From JABFRG01 sp038210445 (GTDB lineage: Bacteria; Myxococcota_A; Polyangia; Polyangiales; Polyangiaceae), in the NCBI GenBank assembly GCA_038210445.1, contig JBBQWQ010000014.1, positions 1 to 64,000 of the forward strand: a stretch of DNA of 64,000 bases, read 5' to 3'. This document shows positions 25,338 to 33,870 of the stretch, one piece after another; the first letter of the stretch is position 1, and each line of letters begins with the position of its first letter. A program made the translations under genes and the position numbers. A model generated the notes under the pieces. The model was not told the origin of the DNA, made no database searches, and saw nothing but the letters and a program-made list of their open reading frames with translations.

Positions 25338-26681
25338 TCAGTTGACGACGCGGCCTCGCTGCATCGACCTGCGGCGGGCCCGGAGGAGCAGCACACCCAG
25401 CGCCGACAACCCCATCCACAGTGCGCTCTCGCCGGCTTTCGCCGGGCTCGCGCTACAGCCGCTGCTGGTTGTGGTGGTGGCCGCCGGCGCGGGCTCGCCG
25501 CTGCTCGACGCGTTGGTCGGGTCTGGCGCCGCCGACTTGAAGCAGTAGTTGGAGTCGCACGAAAAGCCGCTCGGGCAGACCTTGGTGTCGCTGCACGCTT
25601 GGGTGCACACGAACTTGTCGTCGCCCGGCGCCAGGCACACCTTCGAAGCGCAGTCTTTGGGGGCAGCGCACGTGTCGCCGAGCACCTTGGGCGTGGGCGC
25701 CGGCGGCTTGGGAGGCGCAACGTAGGGCGTGTCTTCGGGGTCGGGCGCGACCGGGGTCGTCCACGCGGGCTCGGCATAGCCGCCCAGGGTCGCGGCCCGC
25801 TTGGCGGTGGCGATGATGAGGTCTTTGTGCGAATCGGTGCGCGAGTAGACGACGTACTGTCCGCACACCGCGCCGTTGGTGCTCGAACCATTGGAGAATA
25901 CACGCGATGCGACGCCGAACGAGATGGGTGCGCCGGCGGTGAGGCTCTTCTGCTCGTAGGCGGTGGAGCCCGAATCGCCGGAGCACAGGCCCTCGCCAGC
26001 CATGAACTCGGTGAGCGCCAGCAGGCGCGTGTTGTTGCCGTCGACCACGCTGTCGCAGGGGCTCTTCGAGCCGTCGATGCACGAGATGGGGATGTTCTCG
26101 CGAATACGCCGCTGCCCCGAATCGTTGCCGCTGGTCATGGTCACGCCGTAGCCAATGCCCGCTACCGCGTTCCCGTATCGCTTGGTGTTGAAGATGGCGT
26201 GCTGCACCGAGGGCGCAATGGGCGTGGCTTCCGCCGAGGGTACGTTGGCTTGCAAGATGAGCAGCGCGACGTCGTTGCCCTGCGACTTGCTGTTCGCGGG
26301 GGTGACCACCTCGCGCACCGCGCGAAAGCTGCCGCTCCCCATGTCGGCCGAAGTGGTGATCTGCAGCTCGTTCGCCGGGTAATTGCCCGTAAATACCGAG
26401 GTGGCGTCGATAGACCCGCCGGTGCTCACCGGGCTCACGCAGTGCCGCGCGGTGAGCACCAGATTCGGTGCAATGAGCGCCGCCGAGCAGGTGCCGCCGC
26501 CGTTGATGCGCAGCCCCAACGCGAACGGATGCCCGCTGTCTTCTGCCCCTCCGGAGATGGCTTGCTGCGCGCTGCCGGTGGCGCGGGCCGCCGGATCTTG
26601 CGTCGAGCTACCGCACGCCGCGACCGCGAGCGCGAGACCCAACGAGCTCAACGAGCTCAGCGAGAGAGAGAAGCTTCGCAT
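25338..26681 (-). CDS. trypsin-like serine protease lipoprotein with MYXO-CTERM-like tail
   Basis: 447 aa. Signal peptide with Ser/Leu repeats and lipobox AAC (Cys23). Domain S1 spans about residues 40-290: catalytic His in LTARHCVSP, Asp in GNDVALLIL, Ser in CSGDSGSTAYEQ. A linker rich in Pro leads to a disulphide-rich module (CAAPKDCASKVCLAPGDDKFVC and CPSGFSCDSNYC), an Ala/Thr/Ser linker, then SGCSASP, a hydrophobic helix and RARRRSMQ, the layout of the MYXO-CTERM sorting signal. Surface-anchored secreted protease. A tandem paralog follows upstream; both were probably made by duplication. Confidence 0.85.
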   Translation of the reverse strand: MRSFSLSLSSLSSLGLALAVAACGSSTQDPAARATGSAQQAISGGAEDSGHPFALGLRINGGGTCSAALIAPNLVLTARHCVSPVSTGGSIDATSVFTGNYPANELQITTSADMGSGSFRAVREVVTPANSKSQGNDVALLILQANVPSAEATPIAPSVQHAIFNTKRYGNAVAGIGYGVTMTSGNDSGQRRIRENIPISCIDGSKSPCDSVVDGNNTRLLALTEFMAGEGLCSGDSGSTAYEQKSLTAGAPISFGVASRVFSNGSSTNGAVCGQYVVYSRTDSHKDLIIATAKRAATLGGYAEPAWTTPVAPDPEDTPYVAPPKPPAPTPKVLGDTCAAPKDCASKVCLAPGDDKFVCTQACSDTKVCPSGFSCDSNYCFKSAAPDPTNASSSGEPAPAATTTTSSGCSASPAKAGESALWMGLSALGVLLLRARRRSMQRGRVVN

Positions 26682-26689
26682 GGTGCAGC

Positions 26690-27985
26690 TCACGCGCCCT
26701 TGCGGCCGCGCCGGCGACGAAGGCCGAGGAGGGCCAAGCCCAGCATGGAGAGCCCCGCGCCGTGCGCGAGGCCCGCGCCGCCCGCGGTGTTGCAACCCGA
26801 CGAGGTGGTGGTGGTGGTGCCGCCGGTTCCGTCGGGGTTGCTGCCGCTCGACGAGGCCTCGGGGGGCGCGCCCTTGAAGCAGTAGCCGCCGTTGCAGGCG
26901 AAGCCGTCGGGGCACTTCTTGGTGGCGTCGGCGTCGTCGCACACCTGCGAGCAAACGAACTGATCGTCGCCCGGCGCCACGCACACCTTCGAGGTGCACT
27001 CGTACTTGTTGCCGCAGCTGTCGCCGAGCGCCTTGTTGCTCTGGGGTTTGGTGGGGCCGGCGTACGGGGCGTCTTCCGGGTCTTGCGCTTCTGGCTGCGT
27101 CCACGCCGGCGCCGCGTAGCCGCCGAGGGTTGCCGCTCGATTGGCGGCGGCGATGATCAGGTCTTTGTGCGAGTCGGTTCGCGTGTAGATGGCGATGTCG
27201 CACGAGTTCGCGTCGCCGCGCGAGAGCACGCCCAGCGACATGGGCGTCTTGGCGTCGAAGTTGTTTTGCTCGTAGGCGCTCGAGCCCGAGTCGCCCTGGC
27301 ACACGCCCTGACCGGTGAGAAACTCGGCGGCGAGGATGGCCGGAAGGCCATCGGGCCCGGTGATGCCGTCGCAGGTGACGTTGGACCCGGTGGCGCACTT
27401 GATGTCGATCTTCTGGCGAATGCGCCGCACGCCGGAGTCGTTGCGGCCCGGGCCGGTGATGCCGTAGCCGACCGCGGTAAAGAGCTTGCTGTAGCGCTTG
27501 GTGTTGTAGATGGCGTGCTGAACCACCGGCGTGATGGGCGTGGCTTCGGTCGAAGGGACGCTGCTGGCCAGGATGATGAGCGCGATGTCGTTGCCCATCG
27601 ACTTCGAGTCGGCGGGCACCATGATCTCGCGGCCCGCGCGGAACCCGCCCGACCCCATGTTGGCCTGGGTGGTGATCTGCAGCGAATTGGCGGCGTAGTT
27701 GCCGGTGAAGCGCGACGAGTTGTCGATGGTCTCGCCGGTGGAGATGGGGCTCACGCAGTGCCGCGCGGTCATCACCAGGTTGGGCGCGATGAGCGCGCCG
27801 GAGCAGGTGCCGCGGCCCCCGATGTTGATGCCCACCGCGAACGGGTAGCTGGTGGTGGTGCTCCCGCCTTGCACCGCTTGCTGCGTCTGTCCGGTCGCGC
27901 CCTTTTCGTTCGGCGGTTCACTGGAACAAGCGGCGGCCGCGGTGGCGAGAGCGACGAGCGGCAGAGCGACGCGGGCAAAGTTCAT
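26690..27985 (-). CDS. trypsin-like serine protease lipoprotein with MYXO-CTERM-like tail
   Basis: 431 aa paralog of the gene at 25338-26681, 8 bp upstream of it. Lipobox AAAC (Cys20). Catalytic triad His in MTARHCVSP, Asp in GNDIALIIL, Ser in CQGDSGSSAYEQ. Then the Cys-rich module (CTSKVCVAPGDDQFVC, CPDGFACNGGYC), a Gly/Ser/Thr linker, SGCNTAGG, a hydrophobic helix and RRRRGRKG: a good MYXO-CTERM-type sorting signal with Cys, helix and arginine cluster. Expected to be surface-attached and later released. The tandem pair is likely one transcript. Confidence 0.85.
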   Translation of the reverse strand: MNFARVALPLVALATAAAACSSEPPNEKGATGQTQQAVQGGSTTTSYPFAVGINIGGRGTCSGALIAPNLVMTARHCVSPISTGETIDNSSRFTGNYAANSLQITTQANMGSGGFRAGREIMVPADSKSMGNDIALIILASSVPSTEATPITPVVQHAIYNTKRYSKLFTAVGYGITGPGRNDSGVRRIRQKIDIKCATGSNVTCDGITGPDGLPAILAAEFLTGQGVCQGDSGSSAYEQNNFDAKTPMSLGVLSRGDANSCDIAIYTRTDSHKDLIIAAANRAATLGGYAAPAWTQPEAQDPEDAPYAGPTKPQSNKALGDSCGNKYECTSKVCVAPGDDQFVCSQVCDDADATKKCPDGFACNGGYCFKGAPPEASSSGSNPDGTGGTTTTTSSGCNTAGGAGLAHGAGLSMLGLALLGLRRRRGRKGA

Positions 27986-28415
27986 CGGAAGCGGGTTCCT
28001 TGGTGCGAAAGGAGAGCGAGCCTTGAGTGTAACTGCGCAACGTGACAGCGCAAACCTTGGCAACTTCGGACGACGCGCGCAAGCGCTACCGGGCGCATCG
28101 GCGGGCCGCTTGGGCAACGCCGCGTTCGCCGCGTGGAAAGTCGCGTTGCAGCATTCTGGGTGTGGGGAAAGGAACGAAAGTCGCTGCAGCCAGAGGAATT
28201 CTGGGGAAGAACTTCGATCGTGGTCTCGTAGCAACTCGCGGTTCACGAAATGCAGCGTCGCAAGAGCTCCCCGCAAAAATCGCGTCTGCCGCGTTCGCCC
28301 ATTAATCGGGCGTTAACTTGGCCCGCTGCGCGCTGCTCTGGCTGAATCACGCAGTTCACGAGCGTTTTACGGTCGCCCGCCAGAAGGCGTCGGCGATTGC
28401 AAGGAGGCGTTTCTT
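27986..28415. promoter_or_regulatory. 430-bp control region between protease and barrel genes
   Basis: No gene is visible. It must hold the protease pair promoter (leftward) and the barrel promoter (rightward). A dyad, CGCCC at 28296-28300 and GGGCG at 28308-28312, flanks the AT-rich core attaatc. A strong AAGGAGG ribosome-binding site sits at about 28399-28405, ten bases before the barrel gene start. The rest shows no clear -10/-35 by eye. Confidence 0.5.
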
Positions 28416-29330
28416 ATGATGACAAAGGCGAAAGGGCTTTCGATTTCGGTGGCTGCGCTCATCAGCGTGCTTGCGGCTACGGCCCACGCGCAAGATGGCA
28501 ACACCGGGACGGGCACGGGGGATGGCTCCGGTAGCGGCGGCACCACCACCACCACCACCACCACCGCGCCCGCAGGGAGCTCGGTGAGCGTGAAGGCGAC
28601 GACCACCGTGGGCGCCAAGCCCGCGGACGACGACGCACTCACCGACCACGAGAAGGTCGTGGGGCGGTTCGCGGTGGGCTACCTCGGTGTGACCGAGGTT
28701 CCGCTTCCCACGATCGGCAACGTTCCTACGGTCAATGCGGGACAGCCGGTCGGCTTTCCCGGCGGCAACAACCTGGGCGCAACGCTTTCGGCCCCGGTGA
28801 TCGGCGCGCGCTACTGGCTCACGCCGCGCTTCGGTATCGACGGCGGCATCGGCTTCGGCTGGTCTACCGGGTCGGACGAGAACGTCCAGGGCAACACCAC
28901 CACCACCACCGACCGCTCCGGTCGCTTCGGCTTCCTGCTCCATGGCGGCGTTCCGATCGCGCTCGTGTCGGGCAAGCACTACACGTTCGAGATCATCCCC
29001 GAGTTCAACGTGGGCTTCGGCACCACGTCGGCCGCGGCCACCGTGCCGCCGGGCGCGCCCAACACCGTCTCCGCCGGCCCCAACGCCAGCGCCAGCGGTT
29101 TCCGTCTCGACATCGGCGCTCGCGCTGGCGCCGAGATTCACTTCGGGTTCATCGGCGTGCCGCAGCTCGCGCTGCAGGCCACCGTGGGCTTGAACTTCCA
29201 GACCTCGAGCGCCAGCGTGAAGCGCGAAGGCAACTCGCAGAGCACCTCGACCACCGGCCTCGGCACCACTGTGCAGGCGGATCCGTGGTCGCTGTTCACC
29301 AAGAACATCGCGGCGCTCTACTACTTCTGA
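28416..29330 (+). CDS. outer-membrane beta-barrel protein
   Basis: 304 aa. Signal peptide cut after AHA; then a Gly/Thr-rich linker with an eight-Thr run encoded by consecutive acc codons (28542-28565). Two- to three-residue alternation of hydrophobic and polar residues fills the remainder (ARYWLTPRFGIDGGIGFGWS, GRFGFLLHGGVPIAL, LDIGARAGAEIHFGF), and the protein ends ALYYF, a terminal aromatic residue typical of BamA clients. Putative porin-like or barrel structural protein of the outer membrane. Well expressed if the AAGGAGG site is a guide. Confidence 0.8.
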   Translation: MMTKAKGLSISVAALISVLAATAHAQDGNTGTGTGDGSGSGGTTTTTTTTAPAGSSVSVKATTTVGAKPADDDALTDHEKVVGRFAVGYLGVTEVPLPTIGNVPTVNAGQPVGFPGGNNLGATLSAPVIGARYWLTPRFGIDGGIGFGWSTGSDENVQGNTTTTTDRSGRFGFLLHGGVPIALVSGKHYTFEIIPEFNVGFGTTSAAATVPPGAPNTVSAGPNASASGFRLDIGARAGAEIHFGFIGVPQLALQATVGLNFQTSSASVKREGNSQSTSTTGLGTTVQADPWSLFTKNIAALYYF

Positions 29331-29371
29331 TCGAATGCGAGAGGGGGGGAGGGCCAGTGCCCGCGCGACCG

Positions 29372-29413
29372 TCGAAGCGCTACATTCGAAGCGCGACATT
29401 CGAAGCGGGGCTG
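29372..29413 (+). repeat. three tandem 14-bp units
   Basis: tcgaagcgctacat (29372-29385), tcgaagcgcgacat (29386-29399) and a degenerate third unit starting 29400. They lie 50-90 bp before the start of the small lipoprotein gene at 29461, where promoter elements would be expected. Tandem spacing of 14 bp is more than one helical turn, so they could be protein sites or simple slippage. Confidence 0.6.
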
Positions 29414-29460
29414 GCTCTCGTTCTTGCGATGACTCTCTTTCACCCTGTCGTTTTTGAGGG

Positions 29461-29940
29461 ATGACCATGCGAAGAATGATGATTGTCGGTGTTGGTTTGG
29501 GCCTTCTCACCCTGGCGGCGTGCAGCGCAGGCCAGGGCTGGGGCGGCTACGCGGTTTCCGGCCAGGAGCCGGCACCCACGGACAACGAGCCGGCGAATCC
29601 CTCGCCCTCGCCTTCCGCATCGGGCACGACCAAGCCTTCGGGCTCGTCTTCTTCGGGACAAAACACGTCGTCGGGTTCTTCCGGCACCACCTCGGGCTCG
29701 TCCAGCAGCGGCGCCGTGCCCGACGCGGGTGGCGGCGGCTCCCTCGGCGCTGCGTGCACCAAGTACTTCGATTCTTGCTGCATCGAGCTCGCTGCGGGTC
29801 AGGCCGCTGCCGTTCAGCAGTGCGCAACGCTCAAGACCTCCACGCTCCAGAGCATCGCCGGCGGCGCTTCGTCCGCCCAGTTCGAGACCCAGTGTCAGCA
29901 AGCCATCACCAGCGCGCAAGCGCAGGGGAAGTGCAAGTAG
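29461..29940 (+). CDS. small cysteine-containing lipoprotein
   Basis: 159 aa from ATG 29461 (or Met3, 29467). Lipobox LLTLAAC with Cys21; a long Ser/Gly/Pro linker (residues 35-90) typical of surface lipoproteins here. The folded C-terminal 70 residues have CTKYFDSCC, QQCATLKTS, and ETQCQQAITSAQAQGKC, six cysteines for about three disulphides. This domain also occurs alone in myxobacterial genomes; its function is not known. Convergent with the MqnD-like gene at 30831. Confidence 0.65.
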   Translation: MTMRRMMIVGVGLGLLTLAACSAGQGWGGYAVSGQEPAPTDNEPANPSPSPSASGTTKPSGSSSSGQNTSSGSSGTTSGSSSSGAVPDAGGGGSLGAACTKYFDSCCIELAAGQAAAVQQCATLKTSTLQSIAGGASSAQFETQCQQAITSAQAQGKCK

Positions 29941-29955
29941 CGAACAGGGCCAAGC

Positions 29956-30831
29956 TCACGGAGCAAAGTCGACGCGGGGCGCATCTTCGATGAGCCCCGC
30001 GTTTTTCATGCGCGAGACCAGCTCGCGAACGCCCTGGCGAACGTCTTCGCTCATCTCGCGCGTGTCTTCGTTGGCGTACATGGTGAGGTAGCGGTCGAGC
30101 ATGGCGTGGTCGAGCTTGACGTCCTCGCGGCCCTCTTCCGCGAGAATGCCGCGCATGACCTCTTCGCGGTGGGCGAGCGACCAGGCAATCGACTTTCGGC
30201 AGAGGTCGGAGACCTTGGCGATGGTCTCGTCGCCCAGGGCGCGCGCGATGGCGTTGCCGCCCAGCGGCAGCGGGAGCTTGGTCAGCGCGTCCCAGCCCTC
30301 GCCGATGTCGAGAACCTTCGCGAACCCCTCGCGCTCGTAGGTGAGGCGGCCTTCGTGGATGAGCAACGCGGCGTCGACCTCGCCGCTTCGCAGCGCCTCG
30401 AACACCCGGGCGTAGGGCGCGATGGGCACCACCACCGGGACGAAGTCGGCGAACAGGAGCCGCAGCACCGCGAAAGCCGTGGTGCGCTCGCCGGGAATGG
30501 CGATGCGCTTGCCGCGCAACGACTCGATGGGGCCGCCGCTCGCCGAAACCACGATGGGCCCGTAGCCGCGACCCACGGAGGCGCCGTGCGGCAAGAGCAT
30601 GTAATGTGCACTGATTCGTGCGTAGTGGGCCATGGAGACCGCGATGACGTCGGCCTCGCCGCTCTCGGCGCGCCGGTTGAGCGCCTCGGTGTCGGCCCGC
30701 TCGGCCACGAACGTAAGGCCACTCGCCTTGGCTTCTTCGAGCCGGCCCGTGAGCAGCGGCCAGAACATGAACAGATCGTCGCTGTCCGGAGAAAAGGCCA
30801 GGCGAAGGGTGCGAGCAGCGGGCGTCGACAT
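29956..30831 (-). CDS. mqnD: MqnD-like 1,4-dihydroxy-6-naphthoate synthase / binding protein
   Basis: 291 aa. Opens with RLAFSPDSDDLFMFWPLLTG, matching the SPCPNDTF-type ligand loop of MqnD; later GRGYGPIVVSA, ESLRGKRIAIPGERTTAFAVLRLLF, SGEVDAALLIHEGRLTYEREGF (the MqnA/MqnD signature), and DRYLTMYANEDTREM. It is a periplasmic-binding-like fold of the futalosine route to menaquinone; MqnD turns cyclic dehypoxanthinylfutalosine-derived intermediates into 1,4-dihydroxy-6-naphthoate. The other mqn genes are not here. Divergent from the FAH-family gene with 65 bp between starts. Confidence 0.75.
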   Translation of the reverse strand: MSTPAARTLRLAFSPDSDDLFMFWPLLTGRLEEAKASGLTFVAERADTEALNRRAESGEADVIAVSMAHYARISAHYMLLPHGASVGRGYGPIVVSASGGPIESLRGKRIAIPGERTTAFAVLRLLFADFVPVVVPIAPYARVFEALRSGEVDAALLIHEGRLTYEREGFAKVLDIGEGWDALTKLPLPLGGNAIARALGDETIAKVSDLCRKSIAWSLAHREEVMRGILAEEGREDVKLDHAMLDRYLTMYANEDTREMSEDVRQGVRELVSRMKNAGLIEDAPRVDFAP

Positions 30832-30896
30832 TTGCCCTGTTTTCTAGTGTCGCGCCCGACGTCTGCAAAGGCCTCTTTTGTACTAACGTAGGCGCC

Positions 30897-31676
30897 ATGC
30901 GTTTCGTACGTCTCGCCCTCGGCGGCGCGGTTGCCCACTATCGACTCTCTGAAAGCACGCAAGATGGCGCCGAGCGCTGGTCCGATGCGCCGTGGATCCC
31001 CGGCGCCAAGGGCACCGGCGAGAGCGTGACGTTCACGCGCGCGCAGGTGCTCGCTCCGGTGGCGCCCCCCAAGGTGCTGTGCGTGGGTCGCAACTATGCG
31101 GCGCACGCCAAGGAGCTCGGCAACGAGGTGCCCAAGGAGCCGCTCTTGTTTCTCAAGCCCTCGTCGTCGGTCATGGGGCCCTACGGCACGGTGCTCTTGC
31201 CACAGCAGACGCAGCGAGTGGAGCACGAGGCCGAGCTGGCGGTGGTCATCGGCAAGCGCGCCACGCGGGTTTCCGAGGTCGACGCCCTGGCGCACGTGTT
31301 TGGGTACACCGTGGGCGGCGATATTACCGCGCGCGACCTGCAGAAGAGCGACGGCCAGTGGTCGCGGGCCAAGGGCTTCGACACGTTCTGCCCCCTCGGC
31401 CCGCATATCGAGACCGAGCTCGACCCCAGCAACCTCGAGGTCTCGTGCACCGTCGACGGCCAGGAGCGGCAGCGCGGTCGCACCTCCGACATGGTCTTCA
31501 GCGTGCCCAAGCTCATCGCCTACATGAGCCACGCCATGACCTTGGAGCCGGGCGACGTGCTGCTCACCGGCACCCCCGAGGGCGTTGGTCCGCTCGTGCA
31601 CGGCAACGCCCTGCGCATCGCCATCGAAGGCATCGGAGCGCTCGAGCTCTCGGTGGCCAAGCTCTCGCCCGAATGA
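30897..31676 (+). CDS. fumarylacetoacetate hydrolase family protein
   Basis: 259 aa. The FAH fold is plain: KVLCVGRNYAAHAKELG, FLKPSSSVMGPYG, metal ligands in VEHEAELAVVIGK (E..E), FGYTVGGDITARDLQ, QWSRAKGFDTFCPLGP, and GDVLLTGTPEGVGPL. Candidate reactions are hydrolysis or decarboxylation of 2-oxo-dicarboxylates or oxaloacetate tautomer handling, as for YcgM-like proteins. It starts an operon with the SUMF1-like protein (8 bp downstream) and CinA. Confidence 0.9.
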   Translation: MRFVRLALGGAVAHYRLSESTQDGAERWSDAPWIPGAKGTGESVTFTRAQVLAPVAPPKVLCVGRNYAAHAKELGNEVPKEPLLFLKPSSSVMGPYGTVLLPQQTQRVEHEAELAVVIGKRATRVSEVDALAHVFGYTVGGDITARDLQKSDGQWSRAKGFDTFCPLGPHIETELDPSNLEVSCTVDGQERQRGRTSDMVFSVPKLIAYMSHAMTLEPGDVLLTGTPEGVGPLVHGNALRIAIEGIGALELSVAKLSPE

Positions 31677-31683
31677 ACTGACG

Positions 31684-32634
31684 GTGCGTCCCCGGGTCTC
31701 CAGAAGGCACGTGTATTCTGCACTCGGTGTGGTGGCGGTGCTCGCCGTCGCCGCGGCGGTCGTTCGCCGCTATCGCGACGATGGCGGCTCCCGCTGCGGT
31801 GGCGGGTTCGACGCCCACGGCGCTCGCTGTTGCCCGCCGGAGCTGCCCGCACCCCACGACGCCGAGCCCTCGGTGGGGCCGGCCAAGAAGGCCCGCGGCC
31901 CGGAAGGCTGCCTGGCCTCGAGCGTGTGCCCGGCGCCGCTCGAGAACGTTCCGCCCAGCGATTGCGACGCGCCGCGGACGCGAATCGTCGTTCCGGAAAC
32001 CGACATGACCCTCTCCGCATCGGACTGGGAAGCCGAAGGACGCGTGGTGCCCCGCAAACTTCATACCAAACGATTCGCCATCGACGCCTTTGAGATCACC
32101 GTGGGCCGCGCAGCTTGCCCCACCTGCGCCACTCCCGCGCCCGACCTCCTGGGCACCGACACCCCTGCGCGCGCCATGGGAGGGCTCTCGCGCGAGGAGG
32201 CGGGGCGCATCTGCGCGGCCTCGGGCGGCCGGCTGCCCACCGACGACGAGTGGCTGGCCATGGCCAGCGGCAAAGACCCGCATCGCTACCCCTGGGGCGA
32301 CACTGGCGCCGTGTGTCGTCGCGCGGCCTGGGGCCTCGCGCATGGCCCCTGCGCCGAGGGCGCCACCGGACCCGACACCGTGGGCGCGCACCCCGACGGC
32401 AATACGCCGAGCGGCATTCACGACGTGGCCGGCAACGTCGCCGAGTGGGTGGTCGACCCTTCGTACCCCAACGAGGGCTTGGTGCGCGGTGGCCACTGGG
32501 CCTCGAGCTTCGCGGCCGATCTCCGCCTCTGGCAAAGCATGCGCATCGACATCGACGCTCACGACATGCGCGTCGGTGCGCGCTGCGCCTACGACGTCGA
32601 CGAAACGTCCGACCCAACCGTGAAGAGCCCATGA
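31684..32634 (+). CDS. membrane-anchored SUMF1-like protein
   Basis: 316 aa from GTG 31684; an earlier in-frame start would overlap the FAH gene. An N-terminal helix (ALGVVAVLAVAAAVVRRY) is followed by a Cys/Pro-rich linker, then the SUMF1 domain from about residue 105: RVVPRKLHTKRFAIDAFEITVG, GLSREEAGRICAASGGRLPTDDEWL, RYPWGDT, GIHDVAGNVAEWVVD, and WQSMRIDIDAHDMRVGARC. Unlike the lipoproteins at 303-2496, it keeps the GNVAEWVVD signature. Substrate not known. Stop overlaps CinA start by 4 bp. Confidence 0.75.
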   Translation: MRPRVSRRHVYSALGVVAVLAVAAAVVRRYRDDGGSRCGGGFDAHGARCCPPELPAPHDAEPSVGPAKKARGPEGCLASSVCPAPLENVPPSDCDAPRTRIVVPETDMTLSASDWEAEGRVVPRKLHTKRFAIDAFEITVGRAACPTCATPAPDLLGTDTPARAMGGLSREEAGRICAASGGRLPTDDEWLAMASGKDPHRYPWGDTGAVCRRAAWGLAHGPCAEGATGPDTVGAHPDGNTPSGIHDVAGNVAEWVVDPSYPNEGLVRGGHWASSFAADLRLWQSMRIDIDAHDMRVGARCAYDVDETSDPTVKSP

Positions 32635-33869
32635 ACTGCGCTGTTTTGTGCATCGGAACCGAGCTCACCCGCGGCGAGCTTGTGAACACCAACGCGGCGT
32701 GGCTCTCCGAGCGACTCACCGCCGAGGGCTTTACGGTGCTCGAGACCGTGGTGGTCGACGACGACGTGCCGCGCATCGAGCGGGTGCTCGGGCGGCTCGG
32801 GCGCGAGGTGTCGTTCGTGGTTTGCACCGGTGGCCTGGGCCCCACCACCGACGACCTCACCGCCATCGCGGTGGCCAAAACGCTGGGCGTGCCGCTGGTG
32901 CGCGACGAGGCGTCGCTCGAGCACATTCGCGCGCGCTTTCGCCGCCTCGGCCGCCCCATGAGCCCCACCAACGAGAAGCAGGCCGACCTGCCGCAGGGGG
33001 CGACGGTGCTGGCCAACGAGCTCGGCAGCGCGCCGGGCTTTCAGGTACGCATCGGCGAGGCGGAAGCGTGCTTTCTGCCGGGCGTGCCGCGCGAGATGAA
33101 GCCCATGTTCGAGCTGGAGATCCTCCCGCGCTTCGCCAGCCGCGTACAGCGCACGAGCTACCAGCTTCGCTACCGCACCTTCGGGCTCCCCGAGAGCGCC
33201 CTGGGAGAGCGGCTCGCCGGCGTCGAAGAGACGTTCCCCGGCGTCATCATCGGCTACCGCGCGCACTTTCCCGAGGTCGAGGTGAAGGTGCTCGCCAGCG
33301 GGAAAGACCAGGCTACGGCGCAGACCCGGGCTGAAGCCGCCGCCGTGGAGGTGAAGGCGCGGCTCGGTGATCACGTGTATGGTACAGGCGAAGACAGCTT
33401 CTCCGGAGTCGTGCTGCGCGAGCTCATTGCGCGCGAGCAAACGGTGGCCCTCGCCGAGTCGTGCACCGGCGGCCTCGCCTCGAGCCAGCTCACCGCGCAC
33501 GCGGGCGCCAGCGCAGCGGTGCTCGGCGGCGTGGTGGCCTACGCCAACAGCGTGAAGGTCGGGCTCCTAGGGGTCGACGCGAGCGTCATCGAACGCGTGG
33601 GCGCGGTGAGCGAGGAAGTGGCGCGCGCCATGGCCGAGAACGTGCGGCGCATCACCGGCGCCGACATCGGGCTCGGCATCACTGGCATCGCAGGGCCCGA
33701 GGGCGGCACCGCAGAGAAACCGGTCGGTACCGTCTTCATCGCGGTTGCAACCCAGCACGGCTCGCGCGTCGAGCGCTGCTCCTTTCCCTGGCACCGCGCC
33801 TTCGTGCAGCAAATCTCCGCCCACATGGGCCTCAAGATGGTGCGCGAAGCCAGCCAATCTCTCGTCTGA
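32631..33869 (+). CDS. cinA: CinA-like protein, MoCF plus C-terminal deamidase
   Basis: 412 aa. The N-terminal half (1-170) is the molybdopterin-binding-like fold: LCIGTELTRGELVNTNAAWLSERL, VCTGGLGPTTDDLTAIAVA. The C-terminal half has the nicotinamide-mononucleotide deamidase core ALAESCTGGLASSQLTAHAGAS, GVVAYANSVKVGLLGV, GITGIAGPEGG. CinA recycles NMN and hydrolyses ADP-ribose. ATG at 32631 overlaps the TGA of the upstream gene, so it is translationally coupled. Followed directly by the 42-bp repeat array. Confidence 0.9.
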   Translation: MNCAVLCIGTELTRGELVNTNAAWLSERLTAEGFTVLETVVVDDDVPRIERVLGRLGREVSFVVCTGGLGPTTDDLTAIAVAKTLGVPLVRDEASLEHIRARFRRLGRPMSPTNEKQADLPQGATVLANELGSAPGFQVRIGEAEACFLPGVPREMKPMFELEILPRFASRVQRTSYQLRYRTFGLPESALGERLAGVEETFPGVIIGYRAHFPEVEVKVLASGKDQATAQTRAEAAAVEVKARLGDHVYGTGEDSFSGVVLRELIAREQTVALAESCTGGLASSQLTAHAGASAAVLGGVVAYANSVKVGLLGVDASVIERVGAVSEEVARAMAENVRRITGADIGLGITGIAGPEGGTAEKPVGTVFIAVATQHGSRVERCSFPWHRAFVQQISAHMGLKMVREASQSLV

Positions 33870-33870
33870 T

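Noticed and set aside
23595..26885. 1096-aa plus-strand ORF
   Set aside because: It is the antisense shadow of the sensor kinase and protease genes, held open by GC-rich third positions; no domains, extreme His/Arg/Ala composition.
28542..28565. acc triplet run
   Set aside because: Considered as a CRISPR or microsatellite; it is an in-frame poly-Thr linker in the barrel protein with only eight units.
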